Shown piece by piece: positions 8,710 to 18,404 of a stretch of 64,000 bases of DNA. Under the pieces are notes generated by a model. That model searched no databases, was not told the DNA's origin, and saw nothing but the letters and a program-made list of their open reading frames with translations. Position 1 is the first letter of the stretch. Every line of letters begins with the position of its first letter. The DNA is from Arthrobacter stackebrandtii. GTDB taxonomy: Bacteria; Actinomycetota; Actinomycetes; Actinomycetales; Micrococcaceae. The stretch spans positions 3,286,001-3,350,000 of the forward strand of contig NZ_JAGIOI010000001.1 in NCBI RefSeq assembly GCF_017876675.1. Reading direction: 5' to 3'. Position numbers and translations under genes: made by a program.

Positions 8710-11700
8710 TCATTTGCTGCGGCCGGACAAGAATCCGGGGATCTTTGCCAGTTCATGCATGGTTCGTTCCGTGGCGTGGCCGTCGCAGTGCGGAGCAAAC
8801 TTGGCAACGAATGCCTCGTATCGTTCGGAATAGCGTTCCGTGATCTCGGCAATGTTCCCAATTGCGTCGATGACCTGGCCGGAGGTGCTCAAAAGGGGCC
8901 CCGGCGCCTGTGACTCGAGGTCGAAGTAGAAGCCGCGTGTTGAGTCCCGGTAGCGGGCGATGTCAGGGGTCAGATAGACGATCGGCTTGCGTGTGACACA
9001 GAAGTCGAACATGACCGATGAATAGTCGTTGACCAGCATGTCGGCGGCCAGGTACAGGTCGTTGACTTCCGGGTATTCGGTGACGTCGACGATGAATGAG
9101 TTTTCTGCGGTTTGGCGCTGTCCGGAGATGTTGTGGTGGCCGCGAAGCAGGATGGTGTAGCCGTCGCCCAGTTCCCGCTGTGCCTGCTCGAAATCAAGGT
9201 AGGTGACGAGTTCGTAGTTGTTGCTGGCGGAGCGGACGTCGTCGCGCCATGTGGGTGCATAGAGAATGACGGTCTTGCCGGCGGGGATGCCCAGCCTTGC
9301 ACGGGTCTCCTGCCGAATCTGCTCCGACCGTTCGGACCTCAGCGAATCGTTCCGGGGATAGCCCTGGGCGATGACGGGGCCGTTGAAGCCAAAGCAGGTG
9401 GCCAGGACGTGCGCGGCGTAGTCATTCTGGGCCAGCAGTGCGTCCCAGTATGTCGCCTCCCGCCACATGAGATTCCAGTAGGAGAGCGAGAAATTTGTCC
9501 GCGCCACGTCGTTGCCGAGGCGTTTCAGGGGTGTGCCGTGCCATGTCTGGATGTAGGTCTGCCCCGGCCTCTTCCTGAAATAGAACGGGAAGTTGTTGTT
9601 GTTGATCAGCAGGCGCGCTGTGGACAGGACCTCAAACCACTCCCTTGAACCGATGACGGTTCGGACGGCGCCGTCGGGGACGGGGACCGAGGCGTCTGCA
9701 ACCGCCCAATGCACTTTCACGTGTGGCGCCTGGACCTGGAGCTCTTCAAAGAGCCGCCGGGGACTGTCGGTGGCCCGCTTGCCGCCGAAGCACATGATCA
9801 GGGCCAGGTTGTCCTGAATGGGCCCGTGGCCGGTGTCCGCCCTGAGCTTCTGCTGGTTGAACCGTCCTATCTCATCAGCCCGCAAGCTGGGGCGGAGGTG
9901 AATCACCAGCGCGGCACTGTTGGGGGTGCGCGAAACTCCGACCTCAATGTTGTTCCCGTGGATCCGCTGCGGCATGGTCTGCTGGAGGCGGGGGGTGGAA
10001 ATAATCCAGTGGCCTGAAGACGGTGGCACCCCGGTGTCCACTTGTCGCAGGCTGTACGCGCCGCTTTCCCTGTAGACGGGACCCAGCGACCATTCGTCGT
10101 GGACGAGCGGGAACGTAGCCAAGTATTCGCCGGACGAGCCGGAAGTGTGGTTCAGCTCGACGTGGGAGGGGGTGATGACTGCCTTCCCGCTGTGCAGCAC
10201 AAGATTAGGTGCATCGGGGGAGTCGAATGACCACGACCCCTTGATTCGCAGCGACGACTCGTCGTCTGACAGGGTGACGTCGTCGGCCAGAATCAGGTTT
10301 CTTGACGAGGACGTCCGCAGGTAGCCGTGCCCGGTCTGGTCAATGGAGAATTGTTGGAGCGAGCAGTTGCTGGATTCCATGGTGGACGAGCCGCCGGGGA
10401 GGGCAATGGGGACCTGTGCTCCGTCGGGCAGAGCCAGGGTCAGGTCCCATGAACTTGCATCGTACTTGCGGTGCCCTTGTGGGCCCTTCGGCAGCTGCAG
10501 GCGAACGGACGCCGAGCCTTCGGCGCTGAAGGAAAACTCCTTCGCATGTGTGCGTCTTCCCGTGGTGGAAACCGCGAGCAGGCGTGACGTGGTGCCGGCC
10601 AGGGCCGGGTCACTGGTGTGGAGTTCGAGGCTGAGGAACATGTCATGGTCAAATGAAGCGGAGGCAGCCTGGACGCGGGGTGCCACGCGCAGGACGCTGA
10701 GCCCGGTGTCGGGGGAGAACTCAATGGCCATGCGGGTGCCATTGGACATGGGGCCGACAGGAACGAATCCACCGGAGCCGCGCATGTCACGGGTGGTTTC
10801 CAGCTGGTCAAATTCACGGCCGAAGACTGTGAGTGCCAGCACAAGGTTCCAGCGGTTGCTGCTGTCGTCCTTGGCAGCTTCAAAGAGCTCGGCAGGATTG
10901 ATGGACAGCTTGAACCCTGATGCCGCGTAGCTGGTCCAGTTGTCGTTCGCGGTCCAGTCGATCGTGTGATCGGTTACTGGAAGTGCGGCCAGCGACTGGA
11001 CGGCGGCGCCTTCACCATCCACCAGTGTGGCGTTCAGCTGCGACATGCCGGCGACAGGATCCAGGCCCTTGACGTAGGCGTGGCCCTGAATCTCCAGTGT
11101 TCCGTCGTGGAGCCACGAGAAGTGCGTCAGCCTGGCGACGGACACCTGGTCCACCGGGTTGAATTCAAGGAGTTCCATCGGTTCCGGTGCCTGGATCCGC
11201 TTGAGGTATTCCGGTTCCGCGCGCAGGGCACCGTCTGCTTCCTTGACCACATAACTGGAGGCGTAGTCGCTGCGGGAAATCGATATCGTTTCCACATCGG
11301 AACGATGCCCCTTGAGCATGTTTGCCAGAAGAAGGCGCTGGTGCAGCCGGATCTCCGGCCAAACGATTTCTCCGGAAGCGGCCAATCCGGTGACAGAGCG
11401 CTGAAGGGATTCCCAGTAGGCGCCATCCACCCTCGGCACCACTTCATAGAAGGGGAAGAAGTTTGTGCCGAGCTGCCGAGTAAGCCAAGTGGAGTAGACG
11501 GCGCCAGACAGTGCGGGCTTCAGGATCTTCGAAACGGCTTCAGTGGATGCCACGACGGCGTTCATGAATTCCGGATCGCACAGCACCGCGCGCCCCAAGG
11601 TCCGCAGGTTGTCCGGGACAGCCCTCCGAAGCGCCGGAATGGAAGTCAGCTCAAAGGATTTGGCGAGTCCGTAAGCCAGGTCGGGCAGGTCGGCAGTCCG

Positions 11701-12390
11701 GATTTCCGGATTGTCGCCGGCAAGCTCTGTCAGTTCGGCCAGGAACCGGCGCGAGAACAACTTGTTGCCCACCGCCCTGTCCAGGAAGACTTGGGGCAGC
11801 CCCTCCACATTGACTGCAGCATCGTCTTTGGCTGCAGTCTCACCGAACGCCGCACTGGCGCCCTTGCTCCCACGAACGGTGCCCACCAGAAATTGGGCGT
11901 TGCTTCGCCCCAGTTCGCCGATGACCGTCCTGAGGAATGCGGTTTGCAGTTGCTCACCTCCGCGGAGAACAAGCACACTGGGAGCAGTGGATCCTGCAAG
12001 GCAGTCGCCCACATCTCCGAGCTCGTTCCCGCCGCGGGAACTCAGCCAGGACACTCTGCGATCGGTGGGGGAGTCTGGGGAGCGGACCCACGGCACGCCG
12101 TCAACGTGCACCGGATGGCTGACGACAACCTCGATGGCATGGAGTTGTTGGCTGAGGACATTTCGAATCGTTTCGGCTGTCGATTCAGGGTCCGTCGCGA
12201 TGACAATGACAGCAATCTTGGGCTGCTGAATCTTGACGCGTCCATTCAACGAAGCAGCCGCCGACAGCGCCTTCCCTGTGGCGCCCAGCGCCTTGCGGAT
12301 CTTGGTGCGCCGGGCAGCCGGCAGCATGCGCCAGACAGGCAGGGCTGTGCTGCGCAGCGACTGTTTCAAATTCGGACCGGACTGTTGCAA
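8710..12390 (-). CDS. CDP-glycerol glycerophosphotransferase (TagF/TarF-like) with large N-terminal extension
   Basis: The product has 1226 residues. The C-terminal third (about 860-1210) is the glycerophosphotransferase domain: QTWHGTPLK near 948 holds one catalytic His, LLRGHHNIS the other, with YAPTWRDD and NDYSSVMFDF between and after. The N-terminal 250 residues look like a degenerate GT2 domain (AVIVIATDP ... TIRNVLSQQL), and the middle 400 residues are beta-rich repeats. It would polymerise or prime glycerol-phosphate units from CDP-glycerol at the inner membrane face during wall-polymer synthesis. The start codon is a TTG without an obvious ribosome site, so the true start may lie a few codons in. 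It is far longer than Bacillus TagF because of the extra domains. Confidence 0.88.
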   Translation of the reverse strand: MQQSGPNLKQSLRSTALPVWRMLPAARRTKIRKALGATGKALSAAASLNGRVKIQQPKIAVIVIATDPESTAETIRNVLSQQLHAIEVVVSHPVHVDGVPWVRSPDSPTDRRVSWLSSRGGNELGDVGDCLAGSTAPSVLVLRGGEQLQTAFLRTVIGELGRSNAQFLVGTVRGSKGASAAFGETAAKDDAAVNVEGLPQVFLDRAVGNKLFSRRFLAELTELAGDNPEIRTADLPDLAYGLAKSFELTSIPALRRAVPDNLRTLGRAVLCDPEFMNAVVASTEAVSKILKPALSGAVYSTWLTRQLGTNFFPFYEVVPRVDGAYWESLQRSVTGLAASGEIVWPEIRLHQRLLLANMLKGHRSDVETISISRSDYASSYVVKEADGALRAEPEYLKRIQAPEPMELLEFNPVDQVSVARLTHFSWLHDGTLEIQGHAYVKGLDPVAGMSQLNATLVDGEGAAVQSLAALPVTDHTIDWTANDNWTSYAASGFKLSINPAELFEAAKDDSSNRWNLVLALTVFGREFDQLETTRDMRGSGGFVPVGPMSNGTRMAIEFSPDTGLSVLRVAPRVQAASASFDHDMFLSLELHTSDPALAGTTSRLLAVSTTGRRTHAKEFSFSAEGSASVRLQLPKGPQGHRKYDASSWDLTLALPDGAQVPIALPGGSSTMESSNCSLQQFSIDQTGHGYLRTSSSRNLILADDVTLSDDESSLRIKGSWSFDSPDAPNLVLHSGKAVITPSHVELNHTSGSSGEYLATFPLVHDEWSLGPVYRESGAYSLRQVDTGVPPSSGHWIISTPRLQQTMPQRIHGNNIEVGVSRTPNSAALVIHLRPSLRADEIGRFNQQKLRADTGHGPIQDNLALIMCFGGKRATDSPRRLFEELQVQAPHVKVHWAVADASVPVPDGAVRTVIGSREWFEVLSTARLLINNNNFPFYFRKRPGQTYIQTWHGTPLKRLGNDVARTNFSLSYWNLMWREATYWDALLAQNDYAAHVLATCFGFNGPVIAQGYPRNDSLRSERSEQIRQETRARLGIPAGKTVILYAPTWRDDVRSASNNYELVTYLDFEQAQRELGDGYTILLRGHHNISGQRQTAENSFIVDVTEYPEVNDLYLAADMLVNDYSSVMFDFCVTRKPIVYLTPDIARYRDSTRGFYFDLESQAPGPLLSTSGQVIDAIGNIAEITERYSERYEAFVAKFAPHCDGHATERTMHELAKIPGFLSGRSK

Positions 12391-12445
12391 GGGATGTCTA
12401 TTTTCTTGTTGGTCTTTAATGGAGGAGCAATGAATCGGTGCAGGG

Positions 12446-13144
12446 TCAGAGGTGCTTGTTTGCTTGTTCGAGGTCTTCGGGGAAGTCGACTTCGACGGCG
12501 TAGTACTTGCTGATGTCGATGGGGAGCCACTGGATGCCGTCGTCCTTGATGGTCAGCTCGATGCCGCCTTCGAAGTAGTCCTGCTCCTCGACCTGTTCCA
12601 GGCGCTTGATGAACTTCTTCTTGTCCTTTTTGGAGACGTAGTTGATGCCGACGGCTTCGCCCAGGGCTACGTCTTGGGGGACGCGCTTGGAGAGCTGGTC
12701 AATGAACCCGTCCTCATCGACTGTGTACTTCACCTCTTCGTCGGAGACGGAGGAGACATCGACGGTGATGAAGGACTGGCCGGCCTTGATGTGCCCGCGA
12801 AGGGACTCCAGGATCTGCGGGTCAAAGACCACGTCGCCGTTCATCCACAGGACCCCGCCCTTGGGGGAGTTCTTCAACGCCTTGAGCAGGCTCTTGGACG
12901 TGTTCGTCTGGTCAAAGTTTTCGTTGTAGATGAAGGAGGCGTCCGGGACGTGCTCCATGATCTGTTCCATCTTGAACCCGACCACGATGGACAGGCGAAG
13001 TTTCTTCCCGAACGTGGACTGCAGGTTGCTCAGCTGCTGGTGCATGATGGTGCGCCCGTCCTCGAGCTCGGTCATCGGCTTCGGATGCGGACGCGCCAAC
13101 CGCGTGCCCATGCCAGCAGCAAGAATTACAGCCTGAACAGTCAT
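12446..13144 (-). CDS. sugar/choline-phosphate nucleotidyltransferase (LicC-like)
   Basis: A 232-residue nucleotidyltransferase with the N-terminal nucleotide-binding motif LAAGMGTRL (residues 7-15) and the metal-binding Asp in MNGDVVFD (about 108). The short single-domain form matches cytidylyl- or uridylyltransferases that activate phosphocholine, glycerol-phosphate or sugar-phosphate. Beside a CDP-glycerol polymerase, supplying an activated wall-polymer precursor is the most reasonable role; the exact substrate cannot be read. The ATG at 13142-13144 is preceded by AGGAAAG. It stands first in the three-gene minus-strand cluster. Confidence 0.8.
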   Translation of the reverse strand: MTVQAVILAAGMGTRLARPHPKPMTELEDGRTIMHQQLSNLQSTFGKKLRLSIVVGFKMEQIMEHVPDASFIYNENFDQTNTSKSLLKALKNSPKGGVLWMNGDVVFDPQILESLRGHIKAGQSFITVDVSSVSDEEVKYTVDEDGFIDQLSKRVPQDVALGEAVGINYVSKKDKKKFIKRLEQVEEQDYFEGGIELTIKDDGIQWLPIDISKYYAVEVDFPEDLEQANKHL

Positions 13145-13362
13145 TTTTATCGTCTTTCCTAGATTTCTTGGAGGGGTGCCGCCAGCCACGCTGGTGGGCC
13201 TGTCAATCCGGCAGGTGCCGGCCCTGTCAATCCCACAGTGAAGCCTATCTGACCATTGTGTGAACACACTATGAACATGAAGTGAACCGGATGTGTGCAA
13301 GCAGGATGGATGCTGCATGCCCGCAGCTGGTGGCCTCGCCTGCCCGGCCACCCGGCAAACGG

Positions 13363-13395
13363 CAACGGCGGCACCCAAGGTGGGTGCCGCCGTTG
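13363..13395. terminator. stem-loop terminator after the glycoside hydrolase gene
   Basis: Perfect 14-bp arms (13363-13376 and 13382-13395, arm CAACGGCGGCACCC) with a 5-base loop lie just downstream of the hydrolase stop at 13424 on the minus strand. There is no long U run, as is common in actinobacteria. The rest of 13145-13423 holds only the presumed promoter of the nucleotidyltransferase gene and a TGTGTGAACACAC dyad. Confidence 0.75.
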
Positions 13396-13423
13396 TGCAT
13401 GGATTGGTGAAGCTTGGCCGGGC

Positions 13424-15163
13424 CTAGAACGTGAAGTTCAGGATGGTTGCCGTGCCGGAATTCAGGGTGACCGTGAAGGTCTGGTCGCCGGCCTTGAAGC
13501 CGGGGATCCTGCCCTGCGTCTCGAGCGGCTCGCCGTTGGATTCCTGGCCGTCGATGCGGGTGGTGTCCTCGGACTCGAAGCTTTCACCGGCCATCTGGGT
13601 CATGGTTCCCGTTGCGGCCTGGGTGGGCAGTGTCAGGGTGATCTCTGCAGGGGCCTGCACCTGGGGATCGTTCTGGTTGACGACCATGATGCTCATGGTT
13701 CCGTCGGCGTGCTTGACGGGGTAGGCGTAGATGTTTTCATTGCCCGCCATTTCCGAACGGAGGAAGTCGCCGGCACCCAGCTTGTTGGTCATCATGATGC
13801 CGTAGAAGCCGGGGCGCATGACCATGTCGCCGGTGGGCTTTCCGACAGAGCCGGTGTCGCAGAGCGGGGACATGGGGGCGCCGCCGCGGCAGGCCTCGAA
13901 GCCGCCGTGGAAATTCAGCATGGTGACGCCGGCCTCCGCCTGGGTCAGTGCGTAGCTGAGCGTCCAGAGGCCCGAGGCATGGTTCTTGGTGACGGGGCTG
14001 GAGCCGGAGCAGGACGATGCGTTGGTTTCCGTGTTCCACGTCATGAGGCCGTGGGGTTCGGCAACTTCCACTGCCGCCCTGGCGTAGTCGAAGGCTGAAT
14101 CGTGGGTTACGCGGGACATCATGTTGGCGATGGTGCGTTCCTTGGGGGTTCCCTCCGGTTCCTTCGGGCAGGCGGACAGGGGGTAGTTGTGGAAGGCAAG
14201 CGCCTCAAGGTTGGGGACGCCGGCGTTCACGTACTCCTTCCACCACTGCTCGGTGTAGACGTCGGGGCCGACAATCTTGACCTCGGGTGCAGCATCCTTC
14301 ACGGCCTGGGCCAGGGGGATGGCTTCGGCAATGTACTTTTCAAACGACCACGGCTGCGGGCGCCGCGTGCGGTATTCGTAGGAGCTGGCGCCCCAGCCGT
14401 TGGGCTCATTGCCCAGACTCAAGCCAACCAGGCGGTCGCCGAAGATCTTGTGCGCCCACTTGGCAAGGTCAGCGGTCCTGGCGTTGTCCAGGTGTCCCAT
14501 GTCCGCAGACATGAGGATTCGTGCGTTGCCTACAACCAGCAGGCGGTTGACGTTCTCAAGGACCTCCGGGGTGACCTTGATGATGGGGCGTTTGTCTGTG
14601 GGGTACGCCGGGACCAGTTCCCAGTCCGGGATGGGCTCATCCGTGGAGGTCCAGAAGAAGCGGCGGTCAACGCCCTGGCCGCCGAAACGCAGCACCGGGT
14701 TGTTGGCCATCTTCAGCCGCTCGGCAAGGTTGGAGTTGTCCGGGTTCATCTGGACGTCGACCATGTGGTCCGTGTCCAGGGACAGGCCGGCCAAACCTTC
14801 CGGCATTTTCTCGCCGGTGGGTTCTGCGCCGACCTTGATGGAAGTTGCCTCCACAGGCTCCGTTGCGCTGGGGGCGACCGCCGGCTGGACATAATCCTGG
14901 CGCTCAAATGTGGGGAAAGTCTCAGGCGTTGCGGGCGTGGTGATCACAACGGGGGGCGGGGTGGTCTTGCCTGCGGTGGCGTTCCCCTGAAGCATGGGCA
15001 GGCCGGTGAGGACAAGCGAGCCCAGCGCGACGGACAGGACAGCGCCGGATACTCCGGCCGCGACGAGGCGCTTGCGCTGCGTGGTGCCGGGCCGGGAGCG
15101 CTTGAGGCGCCTGGCCTGGCCCACGGGAGTGGGCTGTTCTGGTGTCTTGTGGTCCGGTGTCAT
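13424..15163 (-). CDS. membrane-anchored glycoside hydrolase, GH79-like
   Basis: A 579-residue protein. A basic N terminus (LKRSRPGTTQRKRL) and one hydrophobic segment (about 34-55) anchor it, with a Pro/Thr-rich linker to about 100. The rest is a (beta/alpha)8 hydrolase of the heparanase/GH79 type. GLSLGNEPNGW (about 250) carries the likely acid/base Glu and TWNTETNASS (about 378) the likely nucleophile Glu; a beta-sandwich domain ends the protein. It would cleave uronic-acid or related glycosides at the cell surface. Neighbouring wall-polymer genes suggest remodelling of a surface glycan, but a role in feeding is also possible. The ATG has GGAG five bases upstream. Confidence 0.8.
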   Translation of the reverse strand: MTPDHKTPEQPTPVGQARRLKRSRPGTTQRKRLVAAGVSGAVLSVALGSLVLTGLPMLQGNATAGKTTPPPVVITTPATPETFPTFERQDYVQPAVAPSATEPVEATSIKVGAEPTGEKMPEGLAGLSLDTDHMVDVQMNPDNSNLAERLKMANNPVLRFGGQGVDRRFFWTSTDEPIPDWELVPAYPTDKRPIIKVTPEVLENVNRLLVVGNARILMSADMGHLDNARTADLAKWAHKIFGDRLVGLSLGNEPNGWGASSYEYRTRRPQPWSFEKYIAEAIPLAQAVKDAAPEVKIVGPDVYTEQWWKEYVNAGVPNLEALAFHNYPLSACPKEPEGTPKERTIANMMSRVTHDSAFDYARAAVEVAEPHGLMTWNTETNASSCSGSSPVTKNHASGLWTLSYALTQAEAGVTMLNFHGGFEACRGGAPMSPLCDTGSVGKPTGDMVMRPGFYGIMMTNKLGAGDFLRSEMAGNENIYAYPVKHADGTMSIMVVNQNDPQVQAPAEITLTLPTQAATGTMTQMAGESFESEDTTRIDGQESNGEPLETQGRIPGFKAGDQTFTVTLNSGTATILNFTF

Positions 15164-15523
15164 AGAGGCTCCGTAAATACTGGGGAAAGTTCAGTGCATG
15201 CAAATCTTGTTTCGGGGCGAGTCTACCGGTGCAGGCTGGGGGAGGGCTGCAAGGGGGAGTGTGAGATTTGTCTGTGGTTAGTGGGATTGGGCGGCTGATT
15301 GAGGCGTCAGGCGGGAGCCGGCTATTCGGACCGGCCTGCAGCTGCCAACCGGACAGGCGCGGGTGTAAGAGGCTGAATAGCCGCGTGGCAAGCAATGGCG
15401 TTCGCCCCGTGGGGACGTCCTCACGATGCGGGAAGCAGGCGTGCGGCCCGGTGGTAGCATCCGACGGGTAAAGCGGTGCATGCGTGCGCCGGAGGGCTGG
15501 CGCCGGGAAGACGGTTGGACGCA
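15164..15523. other. 360-base gap between divergent genes
   Basis: It holds the promoters of the divergent glycoside hydrolase and alpha/beta hydrolase genes. The only structure seen is a 9-bp inverted repeat CGGCTATTC (15319-15327) / GAATAGCCG (15375-15383), 47 bases apart, which could close a larger RNA fold. No known riboswitch consensus was recognised and no credible small gene is present. Confidence 0.5.
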
Positions 15524-16273
15524 ATGACGTTTGTACGAATCAACGGAGCAGGGCTGTATTCGGAGGTCGAGGGGGCAGGGGATCCTGTGCTCCTGCTGCA
15601 CGGCGGATTCTGCTCGCTGGAGTCCCTGCGATCGATTTCCGATGCCCTCGTCCCTGACCGCCAGATCTTTGCCTTTGAGCGGCCCGGGCACGGGCGGTCG
15701 GCTGACATCGAGGGCGGCTACAGCTATGAGGCCGGGGTGCGCGATGCCCTCGCATACCTTGATGCCCAAGGCCTGGAATCCGCCCACGTCATCGGCTACA
15801 GCGACGGCGGCATCATCGGGCTGATGCTTGCCATGGACCATCCGGAACGGGTGCGCTCACTTGTTGCCGTCAGTGCGAACCTGGACCCCACTGCCTTCAC
15901 CCACTCGCCCGAAGGGGACGATGCGCCGAGGCTCAGCGCCTTGGCACCGTCGGCGGACCCGAAACCGGACGTGGAGCGCATGCACTACGACCGGCTCTCA
16001 CCCGACGGCCCCGGCCACGCCGATGCAGTCCTGGCCAAGCTGTTCCGGCTGTGGACAAGCGAACCGCAGATCGACCCGGCCGGCCTGGCCGGGATCACGG
16101 CGCCCACCCTCATCATGTCCGGCGACCGCGACACCATCCGCCCCGACCACAGCCTGCTCATCGCCGCCTCCATCCCCGGTGCGCAGCTGTGCATCGTGCC
16201 CGGGACAAGCCACGGGCTTGTGGGAGAGCGGCCGGAACTCATCGCCTCCATCATCCGGGCGTTCCTGCCGTAG
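15524..16273 (+). CDS. alpha/beta-fold hydrolase
   Basis: A 249-residue cytoplasmic hydrolase. The oxyanion-hole motif LLLHGG (about 23-28), nucleophile elbow GYSDGG (Ser near 91), an acid in LIMSGDRDTI and the final His in GTSHGL make a complete Ser-Asp-His triad. The short cap and overall length match small esterases, lactonases and 3-oxoadipate enol-lactonase-like proteins; the substrate is unknown. The ATG at 15524 is chosen; a TTG nine bases upstream has a closer GGGAAG and is possible. It converges on the siderophore permease gene 24 bases away. Confidence 0.85.
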   Translation: MTFVRINGAGLYSEVEGAGDPVLLLHGGFCSLESLRSISDALVPDRQIFAFERPGHGRSADIEGGYSYEAGVRDALAYLDAQGLESAHVIGYSDGGIIGLMLAMDHPERVRSLVAVSANLDPTAFTHSPEGDDAPRLSALAPSADPKPDVERMHYDRLSPDGPGHADAVLAKLFRLWTSEPQIDPAGLAGITAPTLIMSGDRDTIRPDHSLLIAASIPGAQLCIVPGTSHGLVGERPELIASIIRAFLP

Positions 16274-16297
16274 CACGTGGGCCCTTGGCTTGCATGC

Positions 16298-18404
16298 CTA
16301 CCGGGACCGGCGCAGCAGCCATACAAAGTAGGGGGCGCCTATGAGTGCGATCATCAGTCCGGCCGGCAGCTGTGCCGGTGCAATGAGCGTCCGGCCCAGA
16401 ATGTCCGCGACGGAGACCAGCAGCGCGCCCAGCAGCATGGATACCGGTATGAGCCGCCCGTGCCGCGCGCCGACCAAGGCGCGGGCGAGGTGTGGGGCAA
16501 CAAGCCCCACAAACCCGACTGCGCCCACCGCCACCACGCTCAGGGCGGCCAGCACGGCCGCCACGGCGAGCAGGCCCAGCCGGGCCCGGTCAGACTTGAT
16601 GCCCAGGATCCGGGGGGGTGTCCTCGTCGACCGCCAGCAGGTCCAGTTGGCGGCGCATGGAGAAGAGTAGCGGAACCGCCAGCAGCAGGCCGACGGCGAC
16701 GGGGCCGACGTCGGCCAGGGACCGGCCATAGGTGGTGCCGGAGAGCCAGGTGAGGATCCGGGGCGTGTTCCATGGGTCGGCGCGCAGCAGCACAAACGTG
16801 GTGAGGGCGCTGAGGCCGTAGCCGAAGCCGATGCCGATGAGCACGAAACGGTCGGGCAGGAGTCCCCCGCGCCAGGCGAGCAGGGCGATGAGCCCGAACG
16901 TCGCCAGCGCCATCAGCACGGCCATGACGATCATGAGGGGGCGGCCGCCGGCCCCAGAGGTGACGACGCTGACGGCGCCCAGCCCGGCGCCGGCCGTCAC
17001 GCCGAGGAGGCCGGGTTCGGCGAGCGGGTTGCGCACGGTTGCCTGGACCACGCAGCCGGCCAGGCCCAGTGCCGCCCCGGCGAGGACGGCGGCGCCGACG
17101 CGGGGGAGGCGTTCATCGAGGGCGCGCCCGATGAGGTCCGGCGCGGCGCCCTGGAGCCAGAGCCCGATGTCGCCGGTGCGCAGCCAGAGGCTGCCGGCCA
17201 GCAGGCCGACCACGACCGAGGCGGCGAGCAGTGCCGCGGCGACGGTGAGCGCCGTGATGAAGCGGCGGCGGGAGTGGATGCCGGCCCGGGCGTGCGGCGG
17301 CTGGCGGATGGGCCCGGAATCGCGCATGCGCATGGCGAGCAGGACAATCACGACCGCACCCAGCAGTGCCGTCGGAATTCCCGTGGGGACCGAGCTGGCA
17401 CCCTCGGCGCTGAGGATGGCGCGCAGGGCGGTGTCGGCGAGCAGGATCAGCAGCGCGCCGAGCAGGCCGGATGCGGGGACCATGAACACGTGCCGGTGCA
17501 GCGCCGGGATCCTGTGTGCGAGCAGGCGGGCCAGCACCGGGGCGCCGAGGCCCACGAAGGCGATGGGCCCCGCGAGCGTCACGGAGATGCTGGTCAGCAG
17601 CACGGCGGCGGCGACGGCCATGATGCGGGTGCCGCGGACGGGGACGCCCAGCGTGGCGGCGGTGTCGTCGCCGAGCTTGAGCACGTCGAGCCGGCGGCAC
17701 AGCAGCAGCGCCGCGGCGAGCGTGAGGATGATGACCGGGGCGGCACGCACGGAGGCGTCCAGGTTGAGCTGGGCGAGCGAGCCGCTGCCCCAGGCGAACA
17801 GGCCCGTGGTGTTTTCGTCAAACAGGATCAGCAGCATGGCGGTGGCAGCATCCAGGGCCATGGCCATGGCCGAACCCGCCAGGATGAGCCGCGTGGTGCC
17901 GCTGCCGGCGCTGCGCCCTGCCAGCCCCAGGACCACGGCGGCGGCAGCCACGCCGCCAATGAATGCGACGGCGCCGGAGGCCCACAGGGGCACGGCCAGG
18001 CCGAACGCGGCAACGACGGTCAGGGCAAGGTATGAGCCGGCCGTGACGGCCAGGGTGTCGGGGGAGGCCAGCACATTGCGCGTGACGGACTGCAGCAGAG
18101 CCCCGGCCACGCCCAGCGCGAAGCCCACCGCCACGCCCGCGAACAGGCGCGGCAGGCGGGACCCCGTCAGGACGTCGCGGACCGGCACGCCGCCCACCTC
18201 CTCCTGCGCGCCGGTGAGCAGGCGCAGCAGCTGCCACCCGCCGACGCCGGAGGTGCCCTGGGTCAGGTGCCACAGGCCGACCGCAACAACTGCCGCGGCC
18301 AGCACACCCAGGACGGCCGTGCCAACGGCGGCACTTCCGCCTGGTCCGGCGTCGTCCACCAGCGGCAGGGCCTCCCCGGTGCCGGTTTGGGTGCGGGTGC
18401 TCAC
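16298..18404 (-). pseudogene. fused double-domain FecCD siderophore permease with a frameshift
   Basis: Two FecCD permease halves are joined in one gene, as in FhuB. The first runs from LTGSRLPRLFAGVAVG and the second from RLPRVGAAVLAGAALG. The first frame stops at 16590 after [13 protein letters not shown]. The missing C terminus ([13 protein letters not shown] ... [16 protein letters not shown] ... [11 protein letters not shown]) continues in another frame to 16298. The break falls in a run of seven G on the plus strand (16612-16618). Removing one base restores a 701-residue permease with VDEDTPRILGIK, the normal family sequence. The GTG start (18402-18404) overlaps the stop of the binding-protein gene by 4 bp. 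As written, the last three or so helices are lost; an assembly error or a real recent mutation would look the same. Confidence 0.85.

Noticed and set aside
10966-12513. A 515-codon plus-strand frame opposite the glycerophosphotransferase gene
   Set aside because: Shadow of the recognised gene, without ribosome site or motifs.
15164-15523. Possible riboswitch in the gap between the two hydrolases
   Set aside because: An inverted repeat is present, but no B12, TPP, SAM or other known box could be matched.
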